64,000 bases of DNA. Origin: Siphonodentalium dalli (Eukaryota > Mollusca > Scaphopoda > Gadilida > Siphonodentaliidae). The notes beneath the pieces were generated by a model. The model made no database searches and was not told the origin of the DNA. It saw only the letters and a program-made list of their open reading frames with translations. Location of the stretch: positions 273,133,614 to 273,197,613 of the forward strand of contig CP136064.1 of NCBI GenBank assembly GCA_032622095.1, read 5' to 3'. The position numbers were made by a program, and so were the translations under genes. Shown piece by piece: positions 36,009 through 47,439 of the stretch (within the stretch, counting starts at the first letter, position 1; every line of letters begins with the position of its first letter).

Positions 36009-38488
36009 CGCGGCAAGGCGTGGCCAATCAACAATGAAAGTCAGTCAAACAACATAAACCACAACTATTATATTACAAAATTAGTTAATTAATAAGGATC
36101 ACTCATATTGCAGATATTGTGTATTACAAATTAGAACCATAGCTATTAAGTATTTGCCTTATGAAACGTTCAGGTAATAAGATAAAAACATGAAATTTCG
36201 GCATCATAATTCCTTCAGGTATAACTGTATTGAGGTAACCGTTCTAGATGCTAATATCCACTGCACAAGTAACCAGACAAATCAACAATATAGAAAATGT
36301 GCAAAGAAATGAAACACGCAAATGAAAACTAGGGTTTGTGCCACCGCGGTGGAATATCAATCCCACTTGCAACTTCAGCAGCTGTAAGTGCCACGCGATG
36401 CGTGGTCAGTTGCGACAAGCCAATAGTCTCAATGTTGTGTGCTCATTATACTTCCATACTTTTACTTAGGTGGTTTTCTTGTGAAATGACGGATTAAACG
36501 CGCGTTATATAATTGATCTTCAAACTTGTCGGTTATAACTGCATAACCTTAATCGAAACAAAGATATTTCTTAAATGAATGTAAGTATATACATGTCAAT
36601 ATACAAGTACGGTACTATGTACACGTAACACATTTGTTGGCTCTTAGTTCACAACAAAAATCATAATAACATCAGTTCAAATGAGTAATGATACAACGGT
36701 GTTATTTAACATAATTAATGTTAAGCATCTTCGTCGTGTAATTTAAATTGAATGTGTATGCACGTTATTGTAATTGAGCAGGTCATATACACCAGTTTTC
36801 CATGCAATTTAAAGTATGTGTTGAAAGTGCTTATGTTGCCTATACAAATTTAAACATTAAAGGGTAGATCGTAATATTATGATAGGGTAGGTAAATTTAA
36901 TGTTCAGTTCAACGTGCTAAAATGGAACTGTTTTATTAGGACCCGATATAGGCTAGAGGTAGCTAATTGTGTCCATGGTATTTGTGAATAGTATGTGTGT
37001 CTCTGCTTGAAACCAGTCACCAATAAAACTGATTTATATCGTTAAATAAATGGTGGCGTTTCTCCGCATACATCCACCACTGACACATTGTAGTACATGT
37101 AGAAGCAAATCATAAAGTTTCGATTGGTTTTCATGTATATTGTCACTTGCAACACATGTGGGCCAAAATATATTATCTGCTTCTTATTTTAAAGTTAAAA
37201 TGTTGCATTTAAATGGTATGCTACAACTGGTTGGGCAGCATAAAATGGAAGCATGGTGGTGTTACTTTGCTCAGTTGTGTTTGAAAGTTATTCGCTGGTG
37301 TCATCAATAAAACACTCACTAAGTTTATGAAACAGGCATGTATACATTGCATGATAGCCAATATGGGCCCAACAAAGATCAGTTGACCAGTGATAATATA
37401 GTTTCCTTGTTCGGCATCACATGCATATATTTAAAAACAAAAGAGAGCTATGTTGTTGTTTTGTCAACTTTCGAAATGCTTTTGACAACATTACGTGGAC
37501 AATGACTATGGGCTGAGTTAATATGCACTGACCTAAGTTTATGGCAAGTTCACTAAGATTACCCGTATAACGTACGTATTCAGCACCCTATATCATTAAC
37601 AATATCACTTATTCACTGTGTGACGTTGATTAACTATTCTCATACTTGATGGATTATCCCACTCAGTTAAACAAGTATACACTGGAATGATATATTATTC
37701 TATGGGAGGTGTGTTCGGGTAACAAACCAGGTAGAGCAACATATAATACAAGAGCACAATAATGCATGTTCATTGCTGTGAAATGTTCAGAGAACTTAGT
37801 TTGTTGAACTTATTATCGGAACATTAACTAAGTGAACTACTCATCAATTATCGTTCAGTATATAAAGCGTTAAAGATCCTTTCTCTGTGAGTTAGAAGTT
37901 TTCGTTTCAAAGTAAAAAGTGGTCGCTTTGTTGCATTTTGTCATATCTGTAGATGCTAAACAATAATTTTCTCAATATTGTTGCCGCAATAACAGTCATA
38001 TGGTAACAACAGATTCTATCTTCTTGTGTTATTATCAGATGGTTACTTCAAATTAAATTTCCAAAGGCGTCATTTCAACTTAGAGATAACGTCAAATTGC
38101 AGAATTCTAACGCATTGTATATTCCAGTCCCGAAAGTGATTTTAAACTTCCTTTACGTTCAAGTTGGTCTTGAATTGAGCAGACTTAAATTTCTTGTATC
38201 GAACCTTTTCTTGGTAGACTAAATCGGCCAATAATATTTCGTCCAACTGTTATAAATGATATATACCCGTCTAATGGAATTTGTGATGTTTTGCAACAAA
38301 TAGAATTGAGATAATTCTTTCAAGTATGTTGAACTTAATGTTCCGGGGACGTATTTTATAAGTAAACAGCATGTTGTTTTTATTTTTCATTCATGAACGT
38401 ATCAAATTGTAAGTTGTTGAACAACAGGCTGTAAAATTGCGTGAACTTATACAGTATACTGTGTGACCACTTACAATTGTATACGCCA
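36009..38488. other. No gene seen
   Basis: About 2.5 kb of AT-rich DNA without ORFs of 60 codons or recognised repeat ends. Two GC-rich palindromes (CCACCGCGGTGG near 36343, and GCCACGCGATGCGTGGTC near 36391) stand out. Lies downstream of mucin 2. Confidence 0.4.
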
Positions 38489-38898
38489 ATATATGACCCG
38501 CCATATCAAATCCAGTCGTAAGTCGGGATTTTGTTTACCCTATGCAAAATGTAATCTCTTATATATGCGAGTCGACCATAGGTCGCCTCGCATATATAAG
38601 ATAATGCATTGGCCTAACAATTTGTTATCATTTTTTTTAAATAAATGTTTCTTACAATTTTTAGGACATAAAATAAAAAAAAATCCATTACCCTGCAGGG
38701 AGCCCCTCACATATATAGAAGCACATAGAAGAGTGTCGTCTGCACATATTTGTCTGGGGCTCTGTATGGGTGAAATTATAAAATTGTTAAAGAATACAAG
38801 AAAAAATTATTAAAATTGTAAAACAATTGTTAGGCCAATGCATCAGGGTAAAAAAATCCCGACTTTCAACTGGATTTGATATGGCGGGTCACATATAT
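38489..38898. mobile_element. MITE family C, copy 2, overlapping the mucin 2 3' end
   Basis: Ends ATATGACCCGCCATATCAAA and TTTGATATGGCGGGTCACAT match copy 1 (14733-15202). The interior is shortened by about 60 bp on the right. The right terminal repeat is read through by the mucin 2 open frame on the minus strand. Confidence 0.9.
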
Positions 38899-39291
38899 GC
38901 AACAAAAAGATGTTGGTTGCTTTTATTTTCACGCATTTCAATTTAATGCAGAATTTGGACGAATGTGCGCGACCTGGTCGTGTTCCCTTATTATACACAT
39001 CATCAAGCTCCAAGTACTCATGAGATGGAATGTTCATACGCGCTAGATCTGTCGGCACGAGATAGGGTTTTTTAGCCCTGACCGCCTGAAATCCAGTTTT
39101 GTACATTGCAGACTCTCTTATTTCGGCGTAAATCCTCTTGTCGACAACTTCTGCATATATGCCATTGTTCGGCTCTGCACGTGGTGTTGGTTCTGTTTTT
39201 TTCCGATACCTCCTATAACCACACATGCCTAGGACAGCCATGGCGAATAATCCAATTGGAATCGCTACCAGATATGGAATCATCTTGAACA
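38843..39291 (-). CDS. Mucin 2: transmembrane and tyrosine-motif cytoplasmic exon
   Basis: Acceptor cattatttatag; phase 1 entry matches the GAGTTAG/GTAATA donor of the mucin exon (41407). The exon encodes 148 residues to TGA. Residues about 4-26 (MIPYLVAIPIGLFAMAVLG...) are the membrane span, followed by the stop-transfer RRYRKK. The tail has Y45 (YAEV), Y54 (YAEI), Y76 (YLVP) and Y92 (YLEL): tyrosine plus hydrophobic at +3, the general form of SH2-docking or endocytic motifs. YAEV and YAEI are nine residues apart. From about residue 132 the codons and the stop come from the terminal repeat of a MITE, so the original C-terminus was probably different. No internal donor was convincing, so I take it as the last exon. 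Confidence 0.75.
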
Positions 39292-41406
39292 CTATAAATA
39301 ATGAAAGGTGTGTATATCAGAATGAATGGAGGCACTGGCTCAGTATTAGTATAATTGTATTATTCGACCAGAAGCTCTTCATAGGTTGTGTTTATATATA
39401 TGTTTATTCAGAGTTTAAATAAAAATTATATTATCGTATCGTATATTGTTTCATGTATAATCGAAATTGTCATGTTTCAATCAGAATGGCAAACTGAGAT
39501 GTGCCTCAACTCAGAACAAGTTTGAAAATGATAGATTATCGCCTGGGGTCCAGATTATCGCCCATGCTCGGGTCCAGATTATCGCCTGGGGTTCTAACCC
39601 TCCCACCGTCCCATCCATATTTATATGATCCATAATTATATTCTTGTAAAAGGTAAGTGTTATATTAATGTGTGGTGACTTACTGATTTTTACATTGATC
39701 CACGTGGTCAAATACTTTTCTTTTTGGTGATACATGGCTCATTATTCTCATGCACACGGCTTACTTACATGTTGTAAGTCTTTAATTAGATTTTAGTAAT
39801 ACGCAACACCCGCGTGGTCTTATTGCCAGGTTTTTATGCCCGGTTTTTATGAGTAGCGAGTATTGTTCTTTATTTGATTTTAATGTCCATATCGCTGTGA
39901 TTTCTTTTTTTTAACCATTTTCTTATTTCGAACCAGTTTCTCAGTTCTCATACATTTTAATATCCGCTTCAAATACATATGATCTTAACTTATTCCGTTT
40001 CATACGGCTCAGCTTTCTCAAACTCGCACGCCTCATATATATTGTTTCACACCTTTTCAAAATGTTTTCACTAAATTGTATCTTTTTCTCGCATCAGCAA
40101 ACTGTTTCCTTTATCACATATGTTTAAACTGTTAACATGCACTTAAATGCAGATAGTCTGAAGTGTTATGTGTTGTTTTAGATAACTTGTATGTATATAT
40201 TTTATTGCACTTTGTAAGCCGTTTTAGAGCACATGTGTGGTTTTACGGTATACAAAATAAAATTATTATTATTATCCAGATGCGATTGCGATGATGGTGT
40301 CTGCGACCTAACGGCATCATCCACCGGGACATCTTAACATTAGGTTTTTTCCCCGAGAGTTAAACTGCGATTTGTTATTGCTACGACAATTTCATGATAG
40401 TGCCTCATAATCTTGAGCTGTCAAATTATTTTCAGAGCAAGATGTTGATTGGGGAAATACATGTTAAATTAATGTGATGTTAAAAGTACATAGTGTTAAC
40501 TGGGCATTTATGATTTTCAGATTGGCAGTAATGGATTTTATTATTCGGGAATGCTGTTTGCGTTCTTCTAATATGCTACGGTCGGCGATCTCAACAAAGG
40601 TTTGATCTATATGTGGTTGTCATTGCTTTTGTCGGGGTATTGCAAATAGGAGAGCAACTGGAGCGTCGTATGTTGGCAAAGTATATAATTTTCGTCAAAT
40701 GTACATAGTTACGTGACCACTAATTATTAGAGTATATGCAAATGAGTAGAGAGAATAATCAGCTGTTACATTCCCCTAAAATAAATGAGGGTAGACGCTC
40801 TTTATTAGCCATGTTTTCTTTATGAGACGATGGATTTCACACCTGTATGAACTACATTAATATACATTATTTTTGCGAACTATTGTATCCACAGAATCGG
40901 ATTGAAAATTGAAACTAGTTTAAGTGAGTGTTACATATTATTTTCTGATCGGCGCGTGGTTGGCCAAAATCGGCAATGCCGTTCGTCAGTCAGGATCGTT
41001 AGAACTGAGACCATATGTTAAATATTATTTCACTCGGCCAAATGTCATTGATAATGTCAAATGAATTGTTGTGAATATATCTTGAGATACATTATAAATT
41101 AATTATAAAGTAATTGCAACTGTTCTTATTAATTATTAACTATAATCAATAACTTCGATCACAAAGTATATTTGTGTTAGTATTCGTTATCATTTTGTAT
41201 CACCGTTCTTGTTAAAGGATAGTACAATTATTGTATTAGTTATATATGTGCGTATTGTGTCTGTGTATGGTTGTTATGTAATCTCATATCCTGTGCGGGT
41301 GGCAATTTAATAATACTCCATATTCTCTATTATAAATTATTATGTAATTTGAGGTTTGCGTACAAAATAACGCGTTTTCGTTTTATAATCTTAGTACATG
41401 TATTAC
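39292..41406 (-). other. Mucin 2 intron
   Basis: Runs from GTAATA at 41406 to TTTATAG at 39292. Contains a three-fold 'gattatcgcc' repeat at about 39533-39590. A phase-compatible small exon ending in a GTAAGT donor (about 39689) is conceivable but its acceptor is poor. Confidence 0.6.
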
Positions 41407-41844
41407 CTAACTCGTCGCTTTCATCAGCACCCTGGCCTAACGGAGTCGTTATTTTGGCTGTAGTAGTGGCGGTTATCTTCCTTGCCGTGGTCGCTGTTGT
41501 TGTCGTGATGGTAGTGAACGTTGGCGTCGCTGTTGTCGTTCTCGTGGGCGTCGCTGTCGTCGGTGTCGTCATTGTTGGCGTCGTTGTTGTCATTGTTGGC
41601 GTCATTGTTGTCGCTGTTGTCGTCGTCGTTGTTGGCGTAGGTGTTGTCGTCGGCGTTGTTGTCGTTGATGTCGTTGTTGACGTGGTCGTCTGTGTTGTTG
41701 TTGTCGTCGGCGTTGTTGTTGTCGTCGGCGTCGTCGTAGTAGTAGTATAAGTAGTAGTTATGGTGCAAGTAGCGCAACATGCGTCAGAATTAGTGGTACA
41801 ACTATCTGCATTACAAGAGGTTTCTTTGTCGCCGTACTCGCACC
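41407..41844 (-). CDS. Mucin 2: cysteine module plus threonine-rich stalk
   Basis: The 438-nt exon follows the acceptor tttttttcaccgtag in phase 1 and ends at GAGTTAG/GTAATA in phase 1. Residues 2-27 form the six-cysteine module C-x8-C-x4-C-x6-CC-x2-C with EYGD and NADSC, the same layout as mucin 1. Residues 28-130 are almost all Thr with Pro, Ser and Ala (TTTTTTPTTTT-like, PTMTTTTPTMTT), a short O-glycosylatable stalk. The end is acidic (QGADESDEL). The stalk is about one sixth the length of that of mucin 1. A signal-peptide exon should lie upstream on the minus strand but was not found. A paralogue of mucin 1, same strand, 17 kb away. Confidence 0.85.
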
Positions 41845-41903
41845 CTACGGTGAAAAAAAATGTGCACATATAAGGACCTGACATCACCCAATAACGTAGA
41901 TAG

Positions 41904-42224
41904 CTACACTCCTCCAGTCGCATAACAACTGAATACTAACATGTTAGTTTCGCGTACCCGAACAAGTCCATAATATGTCTTTAAAAATGACCTAATAATA
42001 TTCATGTGATTGGGTGGGCAATTGGGATGATGCAGCCACTCTAAATTGTTCATCAGCCCGATTCTTATACAGGCATAAAGCTTTTGAGCTGTCTGTCTAA
42101 AGTGTCCACGTCTATTTTTAATACAAGGTTCGCCTCCTATTATGTGGATAAATATATCATAAGCACATATCAAACTTGTTTCAGGAAAGCGCACTCCACA
42201 ATTGACAATATCTTTATACTGCAA
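41904..42224 (-). CDS. Unrecognised 106-codon ORF upstream of mucin 2
   Basis: Open from ATG, reading MQYKDIVNCGVRFPETSLIC to begin with and containing GGEPCIKNRR and LHHPNCPPNHM. The composition is protein-like with five cysteines, but there is no signal peptide and no matching splice donor for the mucin 2 exon. Could be a chance ORF in the upstream intron. Confidence 0.22.
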   Translation of the reverse strand: MQYKDIVNCGVRFPETSLICAYDIFIHIIGGEPCIKNRRGHFRQTAQKLYACIRIGLMNNLEWLHHPNCPPNHMNIIRSFLKTYYGLVRVRETNMLVFSCYATGGV

Positions 42225-42518
42225 AGCATTGTCAATTTATATTTATAAAATGGAAAGAAACAGTATTGTACATGCTTCTGTTTATTTCCTTTTAAGTTTC
42301 TGGTTATAGCAAGTCACGTCATAGTGGTCTGGAATCAATTCAAGTCGTAGAGTGCTTAGCCGATTTGCTCAAGTCTGCGGGGAACCCTAATCACCAGGAA
42401 TCATACTCGCGAGTCCGATTGCTTAGCTTGATTGCTCAAGTATGCGGGTGCCTTTAAGGCATTTGTCACTTGACAGTGTGGACAGGCGCGTTATGTTTGA
42501 AGATGTTACTTTGTGGAA

Positions 42519-43047
42519 TTAAAGGCACGGGCGGCGTTCGTTGCAGAAATATTCATATTTGCTCAAATCGCCATCAACAGAAGGAATGTTAAAATATATA
42601 TAGTTTTGTTAATATGCCAAACATAATCAGCTCGTAAATAGTATAGTGTCGTCAAGACGTACGATGGTGTACGTAAACAAGAGCCTGCTCGTGTTACGGA
42701 AGTTTTGCTTCTGTTTACACAACACAGCGAAATTATATTGGTTAATCACACACAAATGATATAAACGCTCTTTATTATTTCCATATCAGGAAAAAACAGT
42801 AACTAATAACGCTCTTTATGTTTACCATATCCGGATCTAAACAAAAGCCAGGTTATGTAACGTGTTTTGCATTTGTTTACATAACAAAGGAAAAACATTT
42901 GACAATAACATACTATTTATGCCATATTTCTGATTGGTATAAGAACAAAGTATGTCTATATTTTAATATTCTTTCTGTTTATGGCGGTTTTTGACTGAGG
43001 ATAATATTTTAACAGCATACCCACCGCCAACGCCGCCAGTACATTTA
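42519..43047 (-). mobile_element. MITE family A, copy 3, reversed (about 529 bp)
   Basis: Left end TTAAAGGCACGGGCGGCGTT and right end GGCGGTGGGTATGCTG read in reverse complement (43021-43047). It is the reverse of the copies at 2721 and 19367, including AACGCTCTTTAT twice and 'acgtacgatggtgtacgta'. The two halves are inverted repeats of each other at both ends, which defines the element. Confidence 0.85.
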
Positions 43048-43074
43048 ACGGCAAGATAACTATGATTGTTAAAG

Positions 43075-43345
43075 ATGCATAATCCGAAATAACGCTCACA
43101 AATTACTATTTCTTGGGTTTCGGGGTACATCATATTTGATTCGAGTCGAGGAACCCACACATCAAAGCTCAGAGTGATCAGATATCGATTTTTTAAAATT
43201 ATTATTTCTCGAAATGTGTAATTATTGTGGCCCAGACAAGAGTCGTCAAACCGACGGTCTCGGACAAAATTTGGGATGAAGATGGATAACTCTAAAATCG
43301 AGTGGTAATTCGGCCAAATTTGGTGATACTCAAGTGGTGATACGG
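43075..43345 (-). mobile_element. MITE family B fragment
   Basis: Contains 'tttgattcgagtcgaggaa', 'agctcagagtgatcagata' and 'ggcccaga', all shared with the complete elements at 44235 and 49945. The 128-codon ORF here is repeat-derived. Confidence 0.65.
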
Positions 43346-44234
43346 CCATATTTCGTTGAACAACATGTTGATAGATAACACGTATGGCATCTGTTCTATT
43401 CTAACTATATCAATATTGACGGACATTAGCATTTATATGAAACAGGTGTTTTAATAATACAACTAATATAGCATACTAAACTATAGAGAGACACGTGTGA
43501 CTGTATATGCGCATTGTCATGTGTACATAGTTATACATGTGTGCATATATGTATAGGGTATAAATAGTATATATTAGTATTAAATTAATATGTTATTTTA
43601 TATGCAAAAGAATTTGTTACGAGTATATATATATATATGAGTATATTTAGTCACACCAATGCACATAGTGTATATATGTTTGCATGCATGTTCCACATTA
43701 ATTTGTGACTGTTCCCATTAAACTCAGTTTCGTTACTGTCATGCAATATATTGCATGTAGTCACCACTGATTTATTTTGTTATTTTGTCATACATGGTTA
43801 GTCCCACTAGCAATTGGTGGTTCAATGAATATTACTTACATCTACATTTCTCTGAAAATTGACTTTTTCTTATAATTCTTCCCCAAACAAGAAATTCAAT
43901 TAATTGAGGAAAAACACCCACTGTCCTGAGTGTTATTGATAAGCTATTGGGGGGGGGGTCTACCACTTCGCATGCAAAATAACACGAATGACACCAACAG
44001 CTTGGATGTGAGAATAATCCACCATATATGGTAGATATTCAACCAGACTGTGCTTAAGTTTCTCAATTGGTGACTGATGTACATATACAGTACACACAAA
44101 TAGTAATAACAATTAACGTTGTGATTTTGAAATTAACCATGCTAGAATATTGACGGTAAGGTGGTATTAACTACTACGAGCTTAATAATAGTACTATTCT
44201 TTTATAATATATGTGGGCATGATGTATGGAAATA
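43346..44234. other. No gene seen; AT microsatellites
   Basis: Contains a (TA)n tract at about 43624-43640 and a nine-base G run near 43950. Confidence 0.4.
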
Positions 44235-44709
44235 TTAAAGGTACTCAATCCGATAAAACTCATCTCAATTACTATTTCAATGGCTTCGGGGGTCAAAAAT
44301 ATTTGATTCGAGTCGAGGAAGTCACCCATCAGAGCTCAGATTTGTTAGATATCGATTTTAGAAATCTATTATTTTTCATTATCGGGAATTCTTTCTGGCC
44401 CAGAAGACATTCAAAATTGCGTACCCTGATTATAGAGTTATCCATCCTTGTCTGTTTGAATAGAGTTTTGGCGTAAAATCTCGAGCAGGTTACCAAATTG
44501 ACGGCAGTTATTAGTACTCATCTCGAGCAATTAACAAATTTCAAAAATCAATATCTAATAACTCTGAGCTTTGTTTGATGGTTTCCTCGACTCGAATCAA
44601 ATATATTTTACCCCCAAAGCCAAAGAAATAGTAATATAGGACCCTCTGATCGGATTGTTGTTGGAATCTGTTGAGATGGGGAACCTCTTTTCGGATTGAG
44701 TACCTTTAA
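44235..44709. mobile_element. MITE family B, copy 1 (475 bp)
   Basis: Perfect ends TTAAAGGTACTCAATCCGAT and ATCGGATTG.../TCGGATTGAGTACCTTTAA. Subterminal inverted text includes 'tcaaaaatatttgattcgag' and its complement near 44590. TTAA may be the target duplication (piggyBac-like), which is inference. Confidence 0.88.
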
Positions 44710-44769
44710 AGGACAAACCAATAGTTACAATACAATTATAACTGTTTTTTTTAATTAAGAGCAAGAAGA

Positions 44770-45200
44770 GCTAATTGTGCTTAAGCACAATAAGGGATAT
44801 TCCTTATTGCGCTTATAAGCTCCATAAGGGAATCTATATTGTGCTTAAGCGCAATAAGGGAATATTTAATTGCGCTTAAGCGCAATGAAGAATATTCAAA
44901 TTTCGCTGATAAAGCCTAATAATGAATCTCTTATATATTATATATAGTACATAAACTCCTTATAATACAGATGGTGTAGTCCATCTCCATTCTCCATGGC
45001 ACAATGGGTGGATCAAATATAGGATTATTCTACTATTTGCAGAAGGGTGATCTAATGAGAGATATATTAATTGTGTTTGGGAAAAGTGGAATGGGAAGTA
45101 ATTGCGGTTAAGCAAAATAAGGAATGTCTTATTGCATTCTCATTGGGCTTAAGCGCAATTAGAGATTCCTTAAGTTATTGCGGTTAATCGAAATTGTCTA
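44770..45200. repeat. Cluster of short palindromes around TTGCGCTTAAGCGCAA
   Basis: At least five related palindromes occur: 44776 (ATTGTGCTTAAGCACAAT), 44838 (ATTGTGCTTAAGCGCAAT), 44870 (ATTGCGCTTAAGCGCAAT), 45101 (ATTGCGGTTAAGCAAAAT) and 45150 (GGGCTTAAGCGCAATT), most followed by AAGGGAATATT. The arrangement is not a simple tandem array. Confidence 0.8.
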
Positions 45201-45207
45201 TTAAATG

Positions 45208-45507
45208 TCAATTTTGATTCCCATAGAGATCATCAATGATGTCTATGCGCAAGGGCGACGTGCCAATCTTCTCTATTGGGATTCCAATTGTTGGCTCAAT
45301 AAATATGCACATATGCTTAAGATACAGTCGCGCATGAAGCGCGCTCCCGTAAGTCGGGTTTTGGATCCCAGTTAATGAAAATATTATTGAAATAATCGGT
45401 TTTCCCCAATAAACAACCATATATTCAATATACATGTTTTGGAGCAGAATTAGGCAGTCCATATTGGACGCCATCATGGAATTTATTTTTTTTGGTTTAA
45501 TTTTCAC
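45208..45507 (-). other. Open frame without gene support
   Basis: A 99-codon minus ORF between repeat clusters. It reads as lysine/isoleucine-rich, with no domain and no splice support; listed to mark the interval as probably non-coding. Confidence 0.2.
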
Positions 45508-45566
45508 ACATATTTATTAGTTATGTGGATGGAGTTCTCATTAAACCTCACATCCTTATTTTGGTT

Positions 45567-45872
45567 ACAGTAATGCCCAAAGTAATTGACCACTTAACAT
45601 CATCAGAATTATTGGTAATTTTTCAGGATTTAAAATCCTGAAAAATTACCAATAATTATGCTGTGGTTAAGTGGTCAATTACTTTGGACATTACTGTACG
45701 AGGATTGAGATATCATTACACCTCAAATCCTTATATTGGTTACAGTAATGCCCAAAGTAATTGACCACTTAACCACAGCAGAATTATGGGTATTTTTTCA
45801 GCATTTAAAATCCTGACAAATTACCAATAATTATGCTGTGGTTAAGTGGTCAATTACTTTGGACATTACTGT
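45567..45872. repeat. Two tandem near-perfect palindromes (131 bp each)
   Basis: Units at 45567-45697 and 45742-45872. Each arm begins ACAGTAATGCCCAAAGTAAT and returns as ATTACTTTGGACATTACTGT, with the centre CAGGATTTAAAATCCTG or similar. Arms are about 63 bp with few mismatches. The 45-bp spacer and flanks share 'acctca(c/a)atcctta'. DNA this symmetrical could extrude as a cruciform and its RNA would be a long hairpin. Confidence 0.88.
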
Positions 45873-46129
45873 ATGAGGATGGAGTTAAACCTCACATGAG
45901 TGTGTTGGGGATTTGGACCTTGACTTGGGACCTTTTGTTTTTAACGCGACAAATGCGCATACACCTTATACACAAATTTCTTATGTAACCAGAGTTTTTC
46001 TTGGATAAGATGAGTTTGAAGCCTGCTTACATTTCAAAATGTCGTCAGTTTTATATTGTCTGCAGCGGAACTCAACGCGTTGAAGCAAAAGTTACAAAAG
46101 ATAAAATGTGTATGTAACGAGACTATAAT

Positions 46130-46870
46130 ACAACTGAAAAAATAAATTGAGGGAGGGGTGGGCGATACAGGGAACTAAGGGTTGAACCGATATAAATTTG
46201 TAGAGCAATAACGACCAATGTTGACACATTATGCATCTGAACTCAGAGATCAACTCTACTGTTGCAACAAGGCTTTAAAATAGGGGGTGTCAGAATCTTA
46301 GTCATCTCTATATAGTGCCAGAATAGTCATTTATGGACTTCTATAAGATGTTGGGTTGGTTATATGGACTCGGAGAAAAAGTGGTTTGTACCGATGAACT
46401 GACATAAATTAGTGGAGCGATGGTGTATCGCGACTGTACTAAAGCAGCAATGATATCAAATTGGGGGGGGGGTCTGAAATTATCTATCTCTATAGATGGC
46501 ACCAGGATTATATAGAAAGGAATAGCAATTGATATACGTATACGGTATACTATAGTAATACCATATACAAATAAGTACAAGTATCACATGATCAAATATT
46601 ACGTAACGTGACTATACCGATGAAAGAAAGAAATAAATTGGACCGCGGGATTAGAGGTTGGGTTGGTTATATGTTGATAATTGGATATGGAATTCATACC
46701 GATGAATCGATACAAATTAGTGGAGCGATAAAGACCAATGTTGACATTTAGTCAGGCTACGCGGGAGAAAATAGGGGTTGATACGATAGACCGAAATAAA
46801 TTTGTCGGGTGATAATGACCAATGTTGACCTATAAAGTAACGCGACTGTACTGTCGGATAATTATCAGGT
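46130..46870. repeat. Degenerate repeated units
   Basis: Recurring phrases: 'accgat(g)aa', 'ataaatt(t/a)gt(a/g)gagcgata', 'gaccaatgttgaca' at 46175-46235, 46390-46440, 46690-46745 and 46785-46860. Not a clean tandem array. No gene. Confidence 0.55.
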
Positions 46871-46959
46871 GTAACCGGTCAAATATGGACTCTAGTGAAC
46901 AATATAGAACAGATCAGAAAACATTCGCAGGGCCCTAAAATTTATTTAACACCGCATTT

Positions 46960-47405
46960 GCCATTAAAATTGATTTATATCGATAAAACTGTCATTTTTC
47001 AAAATTTTAAGCTGAGACTTGGAGTGTGTGGGTGGGATACCTACATATTCCCAAAATGACAGAGTACAGCACGTAATTATGTTTTAGATGGAAGAAATGA
47101 ATTTTTTTCAATGATAAAATTTAACATGGAATTTACCATTAACATCGATTTATGTCGATAAAACTGTCTTTTTTCAAACCTTTAGGCTGAGACTTGGTGC
47201 ATGTGCGTGGGATACATATATGTTCCTAAAATGACAGAGTCCATCGCGTAATTATGTTTTAGATGGAAGAAATTGAATTTTGTTCGATGATAAATTTTAA
47301 CATGGAATTGTCCCATTCAAATCTATTTATGTCGATAAAACTGTTATTTTTCAAAAATTTAAGCTGAGACTCGGTGTTTCTGCGTGGAATACCTATATAT
47401 TCACA
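46960..47405 (+). repeat. Tandem repeat, unit about 180 bp, 2.5 copies
   Basis: Units contain 'gatttat(a/g)tcgataaaactg', 'agctgagact(t/c)gg', 'aaaatgacagagt' and 'gcgtaattatgttttagatg'. A single related fragment recurs at 51035-51095. Confidence 0.82.
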
Positions 47406-47439
47406 ACCCAAAGGGTTGTTTTACAGTAGCATAAGCGAC

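Noticed and set aside
38463-38813. 116-codon plus ORF
   Set aside because: Lies almost wholly inside the family C MITE; the related copy at 14733 does not preserve it.
41271-41780. Plus-strand Val-rich ORF and minus-strand Asp/Asn-rich ORF over mucin 2
   Set aside because: Shadow frames of the Thr-rich repeat; neither carries the cysteine module in a continuing frame.
42963-43349. 128-codon minus ORF
   Set aside because: Spans the ends of two MITE families (A and B); the text matches non-coding copies elsewhere.
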